In this document: positions 51,284-60,959 of the stretch, piece after piece | Position numbering within the stretch: position 1 is the first letter of the stretch | Layout: the number at the start of each line of letters is the position of its first letter | The notes under the pieces: model-generated | The model's input: only the letters and a program-made list of their open reading frames with translations | Databases searched by the model: none | What the model was told of the DNA's origin: nothing | NCBI GenBank assembly: GCA_030752605.1 | Contig: JASMDX010000078.1 | Coordinates: 4,458-68,457 of the forward strand | Reading direction: 5' to 3' | DNA length: 64,000 nucleotides | Source of the DNA: GCA-2731375 sp002731375 | GTDB taxonomy: Bacteria > Pseudomonadota > Alphaproteobacteria > GCA-2731375 | Position numbers and translations under genes: made by a program

Positions 51284-52759
51284 TCATGCATTTCGAGATG
51301 TATCTATATCCAAGGGATATATTGGCCGGCGCAGATTCTTGAAGCCGAACGCCTCATAGTTGGAACTGCAGACACCAGGTCCGGCAACTAAAACCACGTG
51401 CTTGGCAATGGGGTCAAAGCCGGCCCGGAAATGCTGCCGCGATTTGATCAATACATAGCGTTTGGCTGCTGGATCAATACCGGCATGGGTGAAACAGCCC
51501 GTATCGAACGGTTCATGGCGGCGTTCGGAAATCACGATGTCAATAGAGCCGACGCGCAGCACGGCCGTTCGGCCCATATTCATGCGGCTGCCCGTAGCCA
51601 TGGGCCCGGTTACAACAAAGCGGCCATCGGTGATGCAGCGCACCGTGCCCGAGACCGAAATGGGCCGTCCGAGCAAATCCATGGCCGGGCTGTCGGTTTT
51701 GCCGCCCAATAGCAACGTGACCTGGGCGCCCACGCCGGCGTCGAGCATTTGGGCCACGCTGCCCGGGTCCCAGATCGGTCCCGCCGCAACATCTTCCAGG
51801 CCCAGGTTCAATACCTGTTCAAGAACATTCATGTTGTCCTGCGGTCCGCCGGCCCCACAATTGTCTCCATGATCGACCAGGATCACCAGTCCATCGTCTA
51901 GTTCCCGTGCACGAGCCAGCGAAGTTTCGATAGGTTCAATTTCAAATACAAAATCCGCACGCCGATCCCATGCTTGTTCCATCAACTCATCCAACAGGCC
52001 GCCAGCTTTCGCGGCGTCGCCATCGCCCACGACTACCGCGCTCAATCCCACATGAGGAATATCCGCCAAGGGGAAGCCGCCAAAGACCGAAGCGTTCAGC
52101 ACTGCCTCGGCCGCCTCTGCCGCCATGGCCCGATCCATGATGTCCTTCATAGGCTGGTCATGGGGCGTTTGGCACAACATATGGGTCAGCATGAGCAGGG
52201 AATGCCACAACATCATGGGCTGTACCTCGCCCCGCATTGCACCGATCAATGTTTCGCCGGCGCGCCGGCCCGTCTCTCCCATGTCGATGTGGGGATAGGT
52301 GCGATAACCGGTGATAACGGTCGCATTGCCGACCATGCTGGCAGTTAGGTTGGTGTGGAAATCCAAGGCCACGGCAATTGGCATCTCGTCCGCGATGGCA
52401 CGGATGCGGCGCAGCAACTCGTCTTCGCCGTCATCAAATTCCTGCGTCACCATGGCGCCATGCAAATCCAGCATGACGCCGTCACATCCAGCCCGCACGG
52501 CATCACAGATGCGGTCCGCCATCTCCTCGAACGCCGCGCTGTCCACAGCGCCCGATGGATTGGCGTTGGCGATCATGGGAACGGCGTATTCCGCACCTTC
52601 CCGTTCGGCAATATCGAGAAATGCCGCAAGGGGATTATTGGTACCGCGATAAACCTCAACGGCCGATTGACCGGATTTTGGTCCGAATGAACGCAAGGGT
52701 GTCGGCAGCGGTGAAAAAGTATTGGTCTCGTGCCGCATCATGGCCAGGACAAGTCGCAT
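51284..52759 (-). CDS. M81-family (MlrC-like) metallopeptidase, 491 aa
   Basis: It begins MRLVLAMMRHETNTFSPLPT, the family signature with the first zinc His, and continues with VMLDLHGAMVTQEFDDGEDE and VALDFHTNLTASMVGNATVI carrying further metal ligands. LVDHGDNCGAGGPQDNMNVL is the second family hallmark. MlrC takes part in microcystin peptide breakdown, but most family members have other, unknown amide substrates. The gene follows a complete dipeptide-type ABC transporter on the same strand, 28 bases after its last ATPase, so substrate import and hydrolysis are probably linked. Confidence 0.9.
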   Translation of the reverse strand: MRLVLAMMRHETNTFSPLPTPLRSFGPKSGQSAVEVYRGTNNPLAAFLDIAEREGAEYAVPMIANANPSGAVDSAAFEEMADRICDAVRAGCDGVMLDLHGAMVTQEFDDGEDELLRRIRAIADEMPIAVALDFHTNLTASMVGNATVITGYRTYPHIDMGETGRRAGETLIGAMRGEVQPMMLWHSLLMLTHMLCQTPHDQPMKDIMDRAMAAEAAEAVLNASVFGGFPLADIPHVGLSAVVVGDGDAAKAGGLLDELMEQAWDRRADFVFEIEPIETSLARARELDDGLVILVDHGDNCGAGGPQDNMNVLEQVLNLGLEDVAAGPIWDPGSVAQMLDAGVGAQVTLLLGGKTDSPAMDLLGRPISVSGTVRCITDGRFVVTGPMATGSRMNMGRTAVLRVGSIDIVISERRHEPFDTGCFTHAGIDPAAKRYVLIKSRQHFRAGFDPIAKHVVLVAGPGVCSSNYEAFGFKNLRRPIYPLDIDTSRNA

Positions 52760-52786
52760 CGTCTACTCCTTGAGAGCAAGAGTGTT

Positions 52787-53794
52787 CTATATTTGCCGCT
52801 GCGGTGGGACTCCGTTATCACTGACCAAATGGCAGGCCACCGAATGACTGGTCCTTATGGACCGGAGCGGCGGCGCTTCCTTCGTGCAAAGTGCCTGAGC
52901 GAATGGACAACGGGAGGCGAAGCCGCAACCAGGCGGCGGATCGATCGGGCTGGGCGGATCACCTTGCAGACGGATTTGATCCGTTCGGTCCCTCAACGCC
53001 GGGTCAGCCGAGGGCACCGCCGATAAAAGCGCCCAGGTATAAGGATGCAAAGGCCCCTTGAACAAAGAGATGCGGTCGCCCATTTCCACGACTTTGCCCA
53101 GATACATCACGGCGATATCGTCGCAGATATATTGCACCACCCCCAAATCATGGGAAATAAAGAGGTAGGTAAGTCCCAATTCAGCCTGAAGTTTGCGCAA
53201 TAGATTGATGATTTGTGCCTGAATTGCCACATCCAGAGCCGAGACTGGTTCGTCGCAAACTACCAGATCCGGTTGTGAGGCCAAGGCCCGTGCCACGCCG
53301 ATGCGCTGGCGCTGCCCGCCGGAAAATTGGTGAGGAAACAGCCCCTGTTGTTCGGGATGCAAGCCAACCTGTCGGAACAATTCAGCTACACGGTCTTCAC
53401 GCTCGGATTTTCTTCCCACATCCATCAAGTCCATGGGCTCGCGCACGATCGCGCCGGCACGGACACGGGGGTTGAGAGAGGAGTATGGATCTTGGAAGAT
53501 GATCTGCATATGCCGTCTGGCCCGGCGTAATTCCTCGCCTATCAACCCATCCAGGCGTTGATCACCTAATGTTATAGCCCCAGAGGTGATGGGCACCAGA
53601 CGCATGACGGCAAGTGCCGTAGTGGTTTTCCCCGATCCGCTTTCACCAACAATACCGAACGTCTTGCCTTTGGCTATTTTCAGATCGATACCGTCAACGG
53701 CATGAACGAAGGACTTGGGCGCCGAAAAGCTGCGTGTCTTGATCGGAAAATGGACTTTCAAGTTCTCAATAGACAGCATTATCTCTTCGGTCAT
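52787..53794 (-). CDS. Dipeptide-type ABC transporter ATPase, DppF-like
   Basis: A 335-residue ATP-binding subunit. Walker A GESGSGKTT, signature FSGGQRQRIGVARALA and Walker B LVVCDEPVSALD are intact, and the C-terminal oligopeptide-transporter extension contains GCGFASRCPFAQALC, a cluster-like Cys motif common in the family. It is encoded one base after the partner ATPase and energises peptide or amide uptake. Confidence 0.95.
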   Translation of the reverse strand: MTEEIMLSIENLKVHFPIKTRSFSAPKSFVHAVDGIDLKIAKGKTFGIVGESGSGKTTTALAVMRLVPITSGAITLGDQRLDGLIGEELRRARRHMQIIFQDPYSSLNPRVRAGAIVREPMDLMDVGRKSEREDRVAELFRQVGLHPEQQGLFPHQFSGGQRQRIGVARALASQPDLVVCDEPVSALDVAIQAQIINLLRKLQAELGLTYLFISHDLGVVQYICDDIAVMYLGKVVEMGDRISLFKGPLHPYTWALLSAVPSADPALRDRTDQIRLQGDPPSPIDPPPGCGFASRCPFAQALCTKEAPPLRSIRTSHSVACHLVSDNGVPPQRQI

Positions 53795-53795
53795 G

Positions 53796-54788
53796 TCAGG
53801 GTCCGCCGTTTTCGATTAGCCAGCAGGAAACCCTGTGGTTTTCGCCGACAACGGACTGTGCTGGAATTTCCGATCTGCATTTGTCTAGAGCCTCCGAGCA
53901 GCGTGGCGCGAAGGGGCAGCCCTGTCCCAGCCTTGTCATCGGCGGCACAACGCCAGGAATATCCATAAGCGGCAATCTCTCCTCGCTGGGGTCGGGGCTT
54001 AGATGCGGCACGCAGCCGATCAAACCGGAGGTATAGGGGTGCTTTGGATTGGTAAGAATTTCATCGACCGGGCCGTCTTCCACTTTGCGGCCCGCGTACA
54101 TCACCACCACCCGATGGGCCATCTCCGCGATGGCGCCCATGTCATGGGTGATCAGCACTACCACGGCGCCGGTCTTTTTCTGTAGGTCCTTTAATAGATC
54201 AAAGATCTGCGCCTGTACGGTCACGTCCAGAGCGGTGGTCGGCTCATCCGCGATCAACACTCTGGGCTGGCAGGCCAGGGCCATGGCGATCATTACTCGC
54301 TGCCTCATGCCGCCGGACATCTGATGGGGATACTCCCGGGCCCGGACTTTCGGTGCAGGGATGCCAACTGCGTCAAGCATTTCAACTGCTCTCTGCCAGG
54401 CCGCGCGTTTGCTGCCGCCTTCATGCAGCAGAATGGTTTCGGCAATCTGATCGCCAACCGAAAATACCGGGTTCAGGCTGGTCATCGGCTCCTGGAAAAT
54501 CATTGAAATTGCATTGCCCCGCACGTTGCGCATGCGCTTCTCGCTGACCTGCAATAGATCCTCGCCATCTAGCAGGATCGTACCCTTGGCGATCCGTCCA
54601 GGCGGCATTGGAACAAGGCGCATAATAGACAAAGCGGTCATGCTTTTGCCGCAACCGCTTTCACCGACAATGCCTAAAATTTCACCGGGGTAGAGAGAGA
54701 TGTCGAGGCCGTCGATCACTGTCGCGACACCGTCGCGCGTGTCGAATTCAACCCGGAGATCTTCGATTCTAAGCAGGGGCTCGGTCAT
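53796..54788 (-). CDS. Dipeptide-type ABC transporter ATPase, DppD-like
   Basis: A 330-residue ATPase with Walker A GESGCGKSM, signature MSGGMRQRVMIAMALA and Walker B VLIADEPTTALD. The C-terminal GQGCPFAPRCSEALDKC is the OppD/DppD extension. It follows the permease gene by three bases. Together with DppF-like it forms the heterodimeric motor. Confidence 0.95.
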   Translation of the reverse strand: MTEPLLRIEDLRVEFDTRDGVATVIDGLDISLYPGEILGIVGESGCGKSMTALSIMRLVPMPPGRIAKGTILLDGEDLLQVSEKRMRNVRGNAISMIFQEPMTSLNPVFSVGDQIAETILLHEGGSKRAAWQRAVEMLDAVGIPAPKVRAREYPHQMSGGMRQRVMIAMALACQPRVLIADEPTTALDVTVQAQIFDLLKDLQKKTGAVVVLITHDMGAIAEMAHRVVVMYAGRKVEDGPVDEILTNPKHPYTSGLIGCVPHLSPDPSEERLPLMDIPGVVPPMTRLGQGCPFAPRCSEALDKCRSEIPAQSVVGENHRVSCWLIENGGP

Positions 54789-54791
54789 TGA

Positions 54792-55706
54792 CTATCGCTC
54801 CCTCAGCTTCGGATTAGTGGCGTCGTTCAAACCATCGCCGATCAGGCTGACGGCTAGAACAGTCAGGAATATGAAAATTCCAGGAATTGTGACAGTCCAC
54901 CAAGCATCCATCAGATAATCACGGCTTGACCCGATCATAAAACCCCAGCTCATGACGTTGGGATCGGACAGGCCAAGGAAGCTCAACCCCGCCTCGAATA
55001 GGATCGCACCGCCAACTGCAAGTGTTGCCTGCACCACCAGGGGCGGCATGGCGTTGGGCAGGATCACCAGCCAGATAATGCGCCGGTTGGAAGAACTTAT
55101 AGACCGCGCTGCCTTGATGTAGTCAAGCGAGCGGATGCGCAGGAATTCTGAACGCGCCAGCCGGGCCACCGCCGTCCAACTGACCACGCCGATGGCAAAA
55201 GCGACGGTCGCGATCGATGGCCTGAACAATGCCACGATAACCATGGCGAACAGCAGCGTAGGCAGGACTTGAAAAAACTCTGTGATGCGCATCAACACTT
55301 CGTCGACCCAGCCGCCATAATAACCGGCCAGGGACCCGATCGACAATCCGATGATCACTGCCAACAATGCCGCCGAAGCCCCAACCGCCAACGTCGCGCT
55401 GCCGCCATGCACGATACCGGCCAGGATGTCTCGACCCAGATAATCTGTGCCAAACGGGGCGTTTTCGGTTCCGGGCGGGGACAACGGCGCCCAAACTAGA
55501 TCAAAAGGATCGACCGTGTAGAAGAATGGCGCCACCAGGGTCAGAATGAGAATTCCGAGCAACAGGAACAAACCACCGACCGCCGCTTTGTTGCGTGCGA
55601 ACATGCGGGCCGCCTCGCGCAAGGGGTGCTTGATTTCGGGGATTTTGAACTCCGCTTCGAACGATTCCGAGGCGTCCTGGATTTGGCTATTGACTTGTTC
55701 GCTCAT
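54792..55706 (-). CDS. Dipeptide-type ABC transporter permease, DppC-like
   Basis: A 304-residue membrane protein with a cytoplasmic N-terminus, about six helices and the coupling-loop motif around ARSEFLRIRSLDYIKAARSI. FGTDYLGRDILAGIVHGG is the DppC/OppC signature. It is separated from the DppB-like gene by 18 bases. Confidence 0.95.
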   Translation of the reverse strand: MSEQVNSQIQDASESFEAEFKIPEIKHPLREAARMFARNKAAVGGLFLLLGILILTLVAPFFYTVDPFDLVWAPLSPPGTENAPFGTDYLGRDILAGIVHGGSATLAVGASAALLAVIIGLSIGSLAGYYGGWVDEVLMRITEFFQVLPTLLFAMVIVALFRPSIATVAFAIGVVSWTAVARLARSEFLRIRSLDYIKAARSISSSNRRIIWLVILPNAMPPLVVQATLAVGGAILFEAGLSFLGLSDPNVMSWGFMIGSSRDYLMDAWWTVTIPGIFIFLTVLAVSLIGDGLNDATNPKLRER

Positions 55707-55724
55707 GGCATCCCGCCCTACCCA

Positions 55725-56711
55725 TTATTCCTTGCTGCCGATGCGAATGCGCGGGTCGATCAAATTGTAAGTCAGGTCGGTCAGAAGATTGAAAATCACC
55801 ACTACTATCGACGAGAAGAACAGAATGCCAAGAATGGTCGGTCCGTCGCGGCGCAAAATTGCCTCCAGAGCCAGTGTGCCGAGGCCGGGCCAGGTGAACA
55901 CTGCCTCTACTAACACCGCGCCGGACAAAATTTGTGCAAATTGCAGGCCGGCGATGGTGACGATGGGAATCAAGGCGTTACGCAAGGCGTGCTTATAAAC
56001 CACGACACGGTCGCTCAAACCCTTGGCCCGTGCCGTGCGAATATAGTCCGAACCCAGGACATCCAGCATGCTGGCCCGCGAAAGCCGGCTGTAAAACGCC
56101 AGATAGATCAAAGCCAGGGTGACCACCGGCAGGACCATGTGATGGAGTACGTTGAGATAATAATCGAGGCTGCCCGGTTCTAGACCTGGGTCGACCATGC
56201 CGGCGGGTGGAAACAGGGGGATGAAGGAGGCGAAGGCGATCAGAAACATGATCCCCGTCCAGAAAACTGGAGCGGAGAAGCCGACCAACGCAAGTACGGT
56301 GATGAAATGGCTAAAGGCGCCATTTGGCCGGCGCGCCGCGATGACGCCACAAATTGTCCCGATCACGAGCGCGAGTGATAATGCGGTGATGACCAGCAAT
56401 AGGGTCTGGGGCAGCGCATTCCATATCAAATCGACGACCGGTTCATCATAAAAAAAGGAATAGCCCAAATCGCCTTGCAAGATCTTCAATACATAAAGTG
56501 CCAACTGCTCGTAGAGAGGCTTATCCAGGCCATAGTCTGCTCGGATCTTGGCGATCAGTTCCGGGCTGATGCCGCCCATTTCGCCGGCGATGGTGTCGAC
56601 AATGTCACCGGGCGCAATGTGGATCAGAAGGAAGTTCAGAATGACAACGGCCAATATCAACGCCGCGGCATTGGTCAGCCGTTTGACGACGATAATGGAA
56701 AAATTCGCCAT
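55725..56711 (-). CDS. Dipeptide-type ABC transporter permease, DppB-like
   Basis: A 328-residue membrane protein with six helices. The coupling loop SRASMLDVLGSDYIRTARAK and the end VEAVFTWPGLGTLALEAIL are DppB/OppB signatures. It is the first permease after the binding protein, 88 bases downstream of it. Confidence 0.95.
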   Translation of the reverse strand: MANFSIIVVKRLTNAAALILAVVILNFLLIHIAPGDIVDTIAGEMGGISPELIAKIRADYGLDKPLYEQLALYVLKILQGDLGYSFFYDEPVVDLIWNALPQTLLLVITALSLALVIGTICGVIAARRPNGAFSHFITVLALVGFSAPVFWTGIMFLIAFASFIPLFPPAGMVDPGLEPGSLDYYLNVLHHMVLPVVTLALIYLAFYSRLSRASMLDVLGSDYIRTARAKGLSDRVVVYKHALRNALIPIVTIAGLQFAQILSGAVLVEAVFTWPGLGTLALEAILRRDGPTILGILFFSSIVVVIFNLLTDLTYNLIDPRIRIGSKE

Positions 56712-56799
56712 GTTGCAGCCTGTGGTGCGCTGTCTGGGCCGGGAGCATGAGCGATCGCTCAGCCCCCGGCCCGCCGGGAAAGCGTTTTATCCGTTGCCC

Positions 56800-58404
56800 C
56801 TACTTCAGCTTGTAGATCCGGTCCAGGGGATGGGCCGTGCCCCATACGGTATCCGGAACGCCGCTGACGGTCTTGTTGTTGAAGACCGAGTGATAGGCGA
56901 TCACGTTGACCGGATAGACCGGCAGATCCCGAGCCAGAATCTTCTGGAACTTGACATAGTGGTTCTTGCGCTTGGCCTGGTCCAATTCCACGCCGGCCTT
57001 GGCCAGAATGGCGTCCACTTCCGAGTTGGCATAGTTCTGGGTATTCGACCAGATCACGCCCTTCTTGATGTTATTGCTCAGATAGGTCCGATGCACGCCG
57101 ATCACGGGATCGCCCCAGTTGAAGGGTACATCCATGGTCATATCGAAGTCCCAGTTCCGTACATAGTTGGCCCAGGTGGGGAAGTCCGGTGAAACCCTGA
57201 CGATCACGTTGATGCCGATCTTCTTCAATGCGGGCTTCAGGTATTCGGCAACTGCTTTTTGGTTCTCGTCGATAGCCGCCGCTGGCAGATAATCCACCTT
57301 GAGGGTGAAACGCATACCATCGCCACCCTTTTTGTAGCCGGCGTCGTCGAGGATCTTATTGGCCTTGGCGAGATCAAGATCATAATGCTCAACGTCCGCC
57401 GTGTAATAAGGCGTGCCGGGCACAATGGGGCCGGTGGAGGGCTTGGAGAAGCCGCCGTGCAGCGCCTTGGTGACAAAATTACGGTCGACTGCATAGGCGA
57501 TGGCTTGGCGCACCCGCACGTCAGAAAGCTGCTTCTGTTTCAGATTGAAGGCAATCCAGTTGTTTGGGCCGATGGCCACATAATGGTCCGAGGTCACGGT
57601 CAGGTTATTGGATTTTCTCAACCTCGCCAAGGTTCTGCTCGAACTGCTCCAATGCATCATGTCGGCCTTGCCCTGCTCCATGGCGATGATCTGGCTGGCC
57701 ACCTGACCGAAGTTCTGCAGGACGATCTTGTCCAGGAAAGGCCCTTCCATGAAATAGTTGTCATTGCGCTCCATGATGATGTGTTCGCGCCGTTTGAACG
57801 CCGTAAGTCTGAAGGGGCCGGAACCAACCACATCCTTGGTGTTGCGAGGATGCTTCTTGATGTTCTGGCCATCGCCATAAACATGCTTGGGAATGATAGC
57901 TGACAATGGTGCAGTCAAGGCCAGAGATAGCGCCGGGTGTGCTTGACTTAGACGCAAGATTACCTGATGGGGGGTCGGGGTTTCCACATCCTTCAATGGC
58001 GCGAACATCGCCTTGAATGGGTGATTGTCGCGGTTCGCCTTCAATGAAAAAGCCACGTCGGCTGATGTAATGTCATGACCATCGTGGAATTTCGCGCCTT
58101 TTCTCAAGTTCAGCGTGACCGATAAGCCGTCGTCGGAAACTTTCCAATCCGTCGCCAGATAAGGATGGGTTTTGAATTGCCCATCGAGCCGCAGCAGCGT
58201 CGCGAACAGTTGCGCACCCGGCACCATGGTGGCGACGCCAGATTGAACGGCGGCGTTGAAGTGGCGGGGATTGGCCGTGTCCACGATCGTTAGTGTTCCA
58301 CCCCGTTTCGGATCTGCCGCGTTGGCAGTACTTGCTACGGCGCCGACGACGGTCAGCGCAGCAATAATCTTCGCACCAGACAAAATGTATTGTTTCGTTT
58401 CCAT
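56800..58404 (-). CDS. Dipeptide-type ABC transporter substrate-binding protein
   Basis: A 534-residue periplasmic protein of solute-binding family 5. The signal peptide is at 1-29 (IIAALTVVGAVASTANA). LTVTLNLRKGAKFHDG-like text (VTLNLRKGAKFHDGHDITSA) and VRQAIAYAVDRNFVTKALHG are family hallmarks. No lipobox is seen. It heads the operon that continues with two permeases, two ATPases and the M81 peptidase, and so defines what is imported; peptides or other amides are likely. Confidence 0.95.
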   Translation of the reverse strand: METKQYILSGAKIIAALTVVGAVASTANAADPKRGGTLTIVDTANPRHFNAAVQSGVATMVPGAQLFATLLRLDGQFKTHPYLATDWKVSDDGLSVTLNLRKGAKFHDGHDITSADVAFSLKANRDNHPFKAMFAPLKDVETPTPHQVILRLSQAHPALSLALTAPLSAIIPKHVYGDGQNIKKHPRNTKDVVGSGPFRLTAFKRREHIIMERNDNYFMEGPFLDKIVLQNFGQVASQIIAMEQGKADMMHWSSSSRTLARLRKSNNLTVTSDHYVAIGPNNWIAFNLKQKQLSDVRVRQAIAYAVDRNFVTKALHGGFSKPSTGPIVPGTPYYTADVEHYDLDLAKANKILDDAGYKKGGDGMRFTLKVDYLPAAAIDENQKAVAEYLKPALKKIGINVIVRVSPDFPTWANYVRNWDFDMTMDVPFNWGDPVIGVHRTYLSNNIKKGVIWSNTQNYANSEVDAILAKAGVELDQAKRKNHYVKFQKILARDLPVYPVNVIAYHSVFNNKTVSGVPDTVWGTAHPLDRIYKLK

Positions 58405-58824
58405 GATTATCTCCCCATTGGTTTCTTACATTGGTTCAAGACCTACAATTTGGCAACCGCATCCCTGGAAATCAGCACTCCACCCCTCTCCCGCACTTCC
58501 CAGAAGCACGGCGAGGGTCAGCAGAAGGATGGGTACCCAGTGTCGCATATGTGAATTATGGCAAGAAAGGTGGGAGTCTGGAAGTAAGAGTTTGTTTTTT
58601 TTTATAAATAGTTAGGTGCATATTCCACTCACTTCACCCGCCCGATTTAGGTGGTCCAGCCGTTACGAGAAAGTTTGGCCGGTTTGTTCGTAATATTGAT
58701 TGCTGTTGATCGTAAGGCGGTTGTGTCGGATAGCGGCGGACAGGGTTGGGCCTATATATGTACTGTCCGAGGCAGCGGTTAATTTCTCTCCGCCGTACCG
58801 CCGTCTGGCGCATCATTTACGGAG
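58405..58824. other. Divergent intergenic region, no gene seen
   Basis: About 420 bases between the binding-protein gene and the orphan CobW_C frame. It holds a run of nine T at 58595-58603, but no clear hairpin before it and no clear promoter. A short minus-strand frame (58634-58816) has no coding character. Confidence 0.4.
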
Positions 58825-59139
58825 ATGCCGCATCATCCGCATTCAATCAATCATACGGAATTGTTCCATAGCGAAACTCTAGATATGATCGAGCCGGTCG
58901 ATCTCATGGCACTACGACGAGGTCTGGAGGCGCTCCCCCACAGCATCCTACGGGTAAAGGGTTTCATTCCTATTCCAGGGCGCAGCGAACCTTTCTTTCT
59001 GGTGCAAATGAGTGGACATGAGATTGAAATATCGCCTTGGCGCGGGAGCGCACCCGCACGAGCCGGCCTCATCGTCATCGGCACACGGGACATGCCGGAT
59101 AAACAGCAACTCGACCGGATATTTCTCTCTGCGCGATAA
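58825..59139 (+). CDS. Orphan CobW C-terminal domain protein, 104 aa
   Basis: The frame reads SILRVKGFIPIPGRSEPFFL, VQMSGHEIEISPW and AGLIVIGTRDMPDKQQLDRI, the complete C-terminal domain of CobW/COG0523 GTPases. The GTPase domain is absent. The N-terminus HHPHSINHTELFH resembles the His-rich linker that precedes this domain in full-length proteins. It may be a gene remnant or a stand-alone metal-binding partner. A nearly full-length CobW GTPase lies 1.8 kb downstream on the same strand. Confidence 0.6.
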   Translation: MPHHPHSINHTELFHSETLDMIEPVDLMALRRGLEALPHSILRVKGFIPIPGRSEPFFLVQMSGHEIEISPWRGSAPARAGLIVIGTRDMPDKQQLDRIFLSAR

Positions 59140-59327
59140 TTGTTGCCCGGACTAGCGGCCAGGTCCTAAGGTTGATGATGGCAAAGTCATGATACCGACT
59201 GTCGCTGCATACCTCGCCACGCCGTAACTTGTCGCAGCCTTACACTTTTCTGTTCGATCAAACCTCCGCCCACGACTAACGCAAGAACCGAAGCTATTTT
59301 CGATTGGGGCACATTCAAGGAACTCTC

Positions 59328-60959
59328 ATGCCGTCGATTACCGTCTTCACCGCAAAGCAGATTAGGACGATGAACCCAAGCGCGCCGTTGGCGACTGCGG
59401 TCGCAATCCGCGATGGACAGATACTAGAGGTGGGCACGCTGGAGACGATGCGGCCTTGGCTTGATACGTTTCCGCATCAGATCGATACCCGTTTTGCCGA
59501 TCAGGTAATTACACCAGGATTTATCGACCCTCATTTACACCCGTCCCTAGGTGCTTTGTTGTTGCAGTGCCATTTCATCACCGCCGTCGATTGGCGTCTT
59601 CCTGGCGGCGAGGTGGCTGAACGTGTACACGGCCACGAGAACTATCTACGGCGCCTGCAAACGATCCACCAATCGCAAGAAAGCGGCGAACCGTTGTTGA
59701 CCTGGGGTTATCACAAGATCTGGCACGGCGAAATGAACCGCGCCATCCTGGATCAGATTTCAAGCGAGCGGCCGATAATTATCTGGCAACGCTCCTATCA
59801 TGAAATGTTTGTAAATACCGCGGCATTGCGTTGGCTCGCCATTGATGAGGACGAGGCCGATCGTCATTCACAAGTCGACATTTCGCAAGGCCGCTTTTTT
59901 GAGGTCGGCAAGGCCGTGCTCATGAACAAATTGAACTCTTTCATGCAGGAACCGGCGCGCTACAAGAGCGGACTGTCAAAAGTGAAAGCTGCCATACATC
60001 AAGGTGGGCATACGACGGTCGGCGATATGGGGTTTGACCCTGAGCAACAGTTGGAACATTACCGCGACGTGCTTGAAACAGACGATACACCGTTCCGAGT
60101 TTGCCTACTGGGTCGCGTGCTGGTTTCAAATAGCAGCGTCGACGATGAAATCGAACGAATAATGAAATTCCCCGAGATGAGTACCCGCCATCTGCATTTC
60201 ACAGATCGGATCAAGCTATTTTGCGATGGTGGTTATTTCGCCGAACTGATGCAGGTCTTGCCCCCGGGTTTCATCGACGGACACGAGGGAGAATGGATGA
60301 CATCGCCAGAGCAATTGCAAGCGCTGAGCCGGGCGGCATGGCATCGCGGATTGAATATACATGTCCATTGCACAGGTGATCTAGGCGTTGAGTTGGCGCT
60401 TGATATTCTTGAAAAGTTACAATGGGAGCGGCCCCGTTTCGATCATCGCTTCACCATTGAACATTTTGGCATGTCCACGCCGGAGCAATGCGAGCGGATC
60501 GCCGCGCTGGGCGCGCAAGTGTCGGCGAACGCCTATTATGTCCATGAACTTGGCGATGCCTATTGGCACCACAGTGTTGGTTTTGAGCGCGCTTCGCAAA
60601 TGTCCCGGCTGGGCACATTGGCTAAGTTGGGCGTCCGTACCGCGCTGCATTCCGATTTCACCATGGCCCCTGCGGAGCCGTTGAATTCCGCCTGGGTGGC
60701 GGTCAATCGTCTGAGCCTTTCAGGAGCGGTAATGTCACCTGAGGAATGTCTCAACATCGATCAGGCAATGCGTGCGGTCACCATAGATGCCGCATACATG
60801 CTGGGCCTCGAAAACGAAATCGGCAGCATTCGTGCGGGCAAGAGAGCGGATTTCACGGTTCTTGCAAGTGATCCTTATGAAACCCCGACTATGGAATTGA
60901 AGGATATCCCGGTTGTAGCCACGGTGTTTGAAGGTGAAGTTCACTGGATTGAGCGATGA
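59328..60959 (+). CDS. YtcJ-like amidohydrolase, 543 aa
   Basis: An amidohydrolase-superfamily enzyme. VITPGFIDPHLHPSLGALLL carries the H-x-H metal motif; later metal ligands are in LNIHVHCTGDLGVELALDIL and FDHRFTIEHFGMSTPEQCER; TALHSDFTMAPAEPLNSAWV contains the catalytic Asp. It hydrolyses amide or related bonds with metal ions; YtcJ-like proteins have varied substrates. ATG 59328 follows AAGGA. The stop overlaps the CobW gene by four bases (ATGA), suggesting that the GTPase supplies its metal. Confidence 0.9.
   Translation: MPSITVFTAKQIRTMNPSAPLATAVAIRDGQILEVGTLETMRPWLDTFPHQIDTRFADQVITPGFIDPHLHPSLGALLLQCHFITAVDWRLPGGEVAERVHGHENYLRRLQTIHQSQESGEPLLTWGYHKIWHGEMNRAILDQISSERPIIIWQRSYHEMFVNTAALRWLAIDEDEADRHSQVDISQGRFFEVGKAVLMNKLNSFMQEPARYKSGLSKVKAAIHQGGHTTVGDMGFDPEQQLEHYRDVLETDDTPFRVCLLGRVLVSNSSVDDEIERIMKFPEMSTRHLHFTDRIKLFCDGGYFAELMQVLPPGFIDGHEGEWMTSPEQLQALSRAAWHRGLNIHVHCTGDLGVELALDILEKLQWERPRFDHRFTIEHFGMSTPEQCERIAALGAQVSANAYYVHELGDAYWHHSVGFERASQMSRLGTLAKLGVRTALHSDFTMAPAEPLNSAWVAVNRLSLSGAVMSPEECLNIDQAMRAVTIDAAYMLGLENEIGSIRAGKRADFTVLASDPYETPTMELKDIPVVATVFEGEVHWIER

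Noticed and set aside
58595..58603. T9 run as an intrinsic terminator
   Set aside because: No stable hairpin directly precedes it and no plus-strand gene ends upstream.
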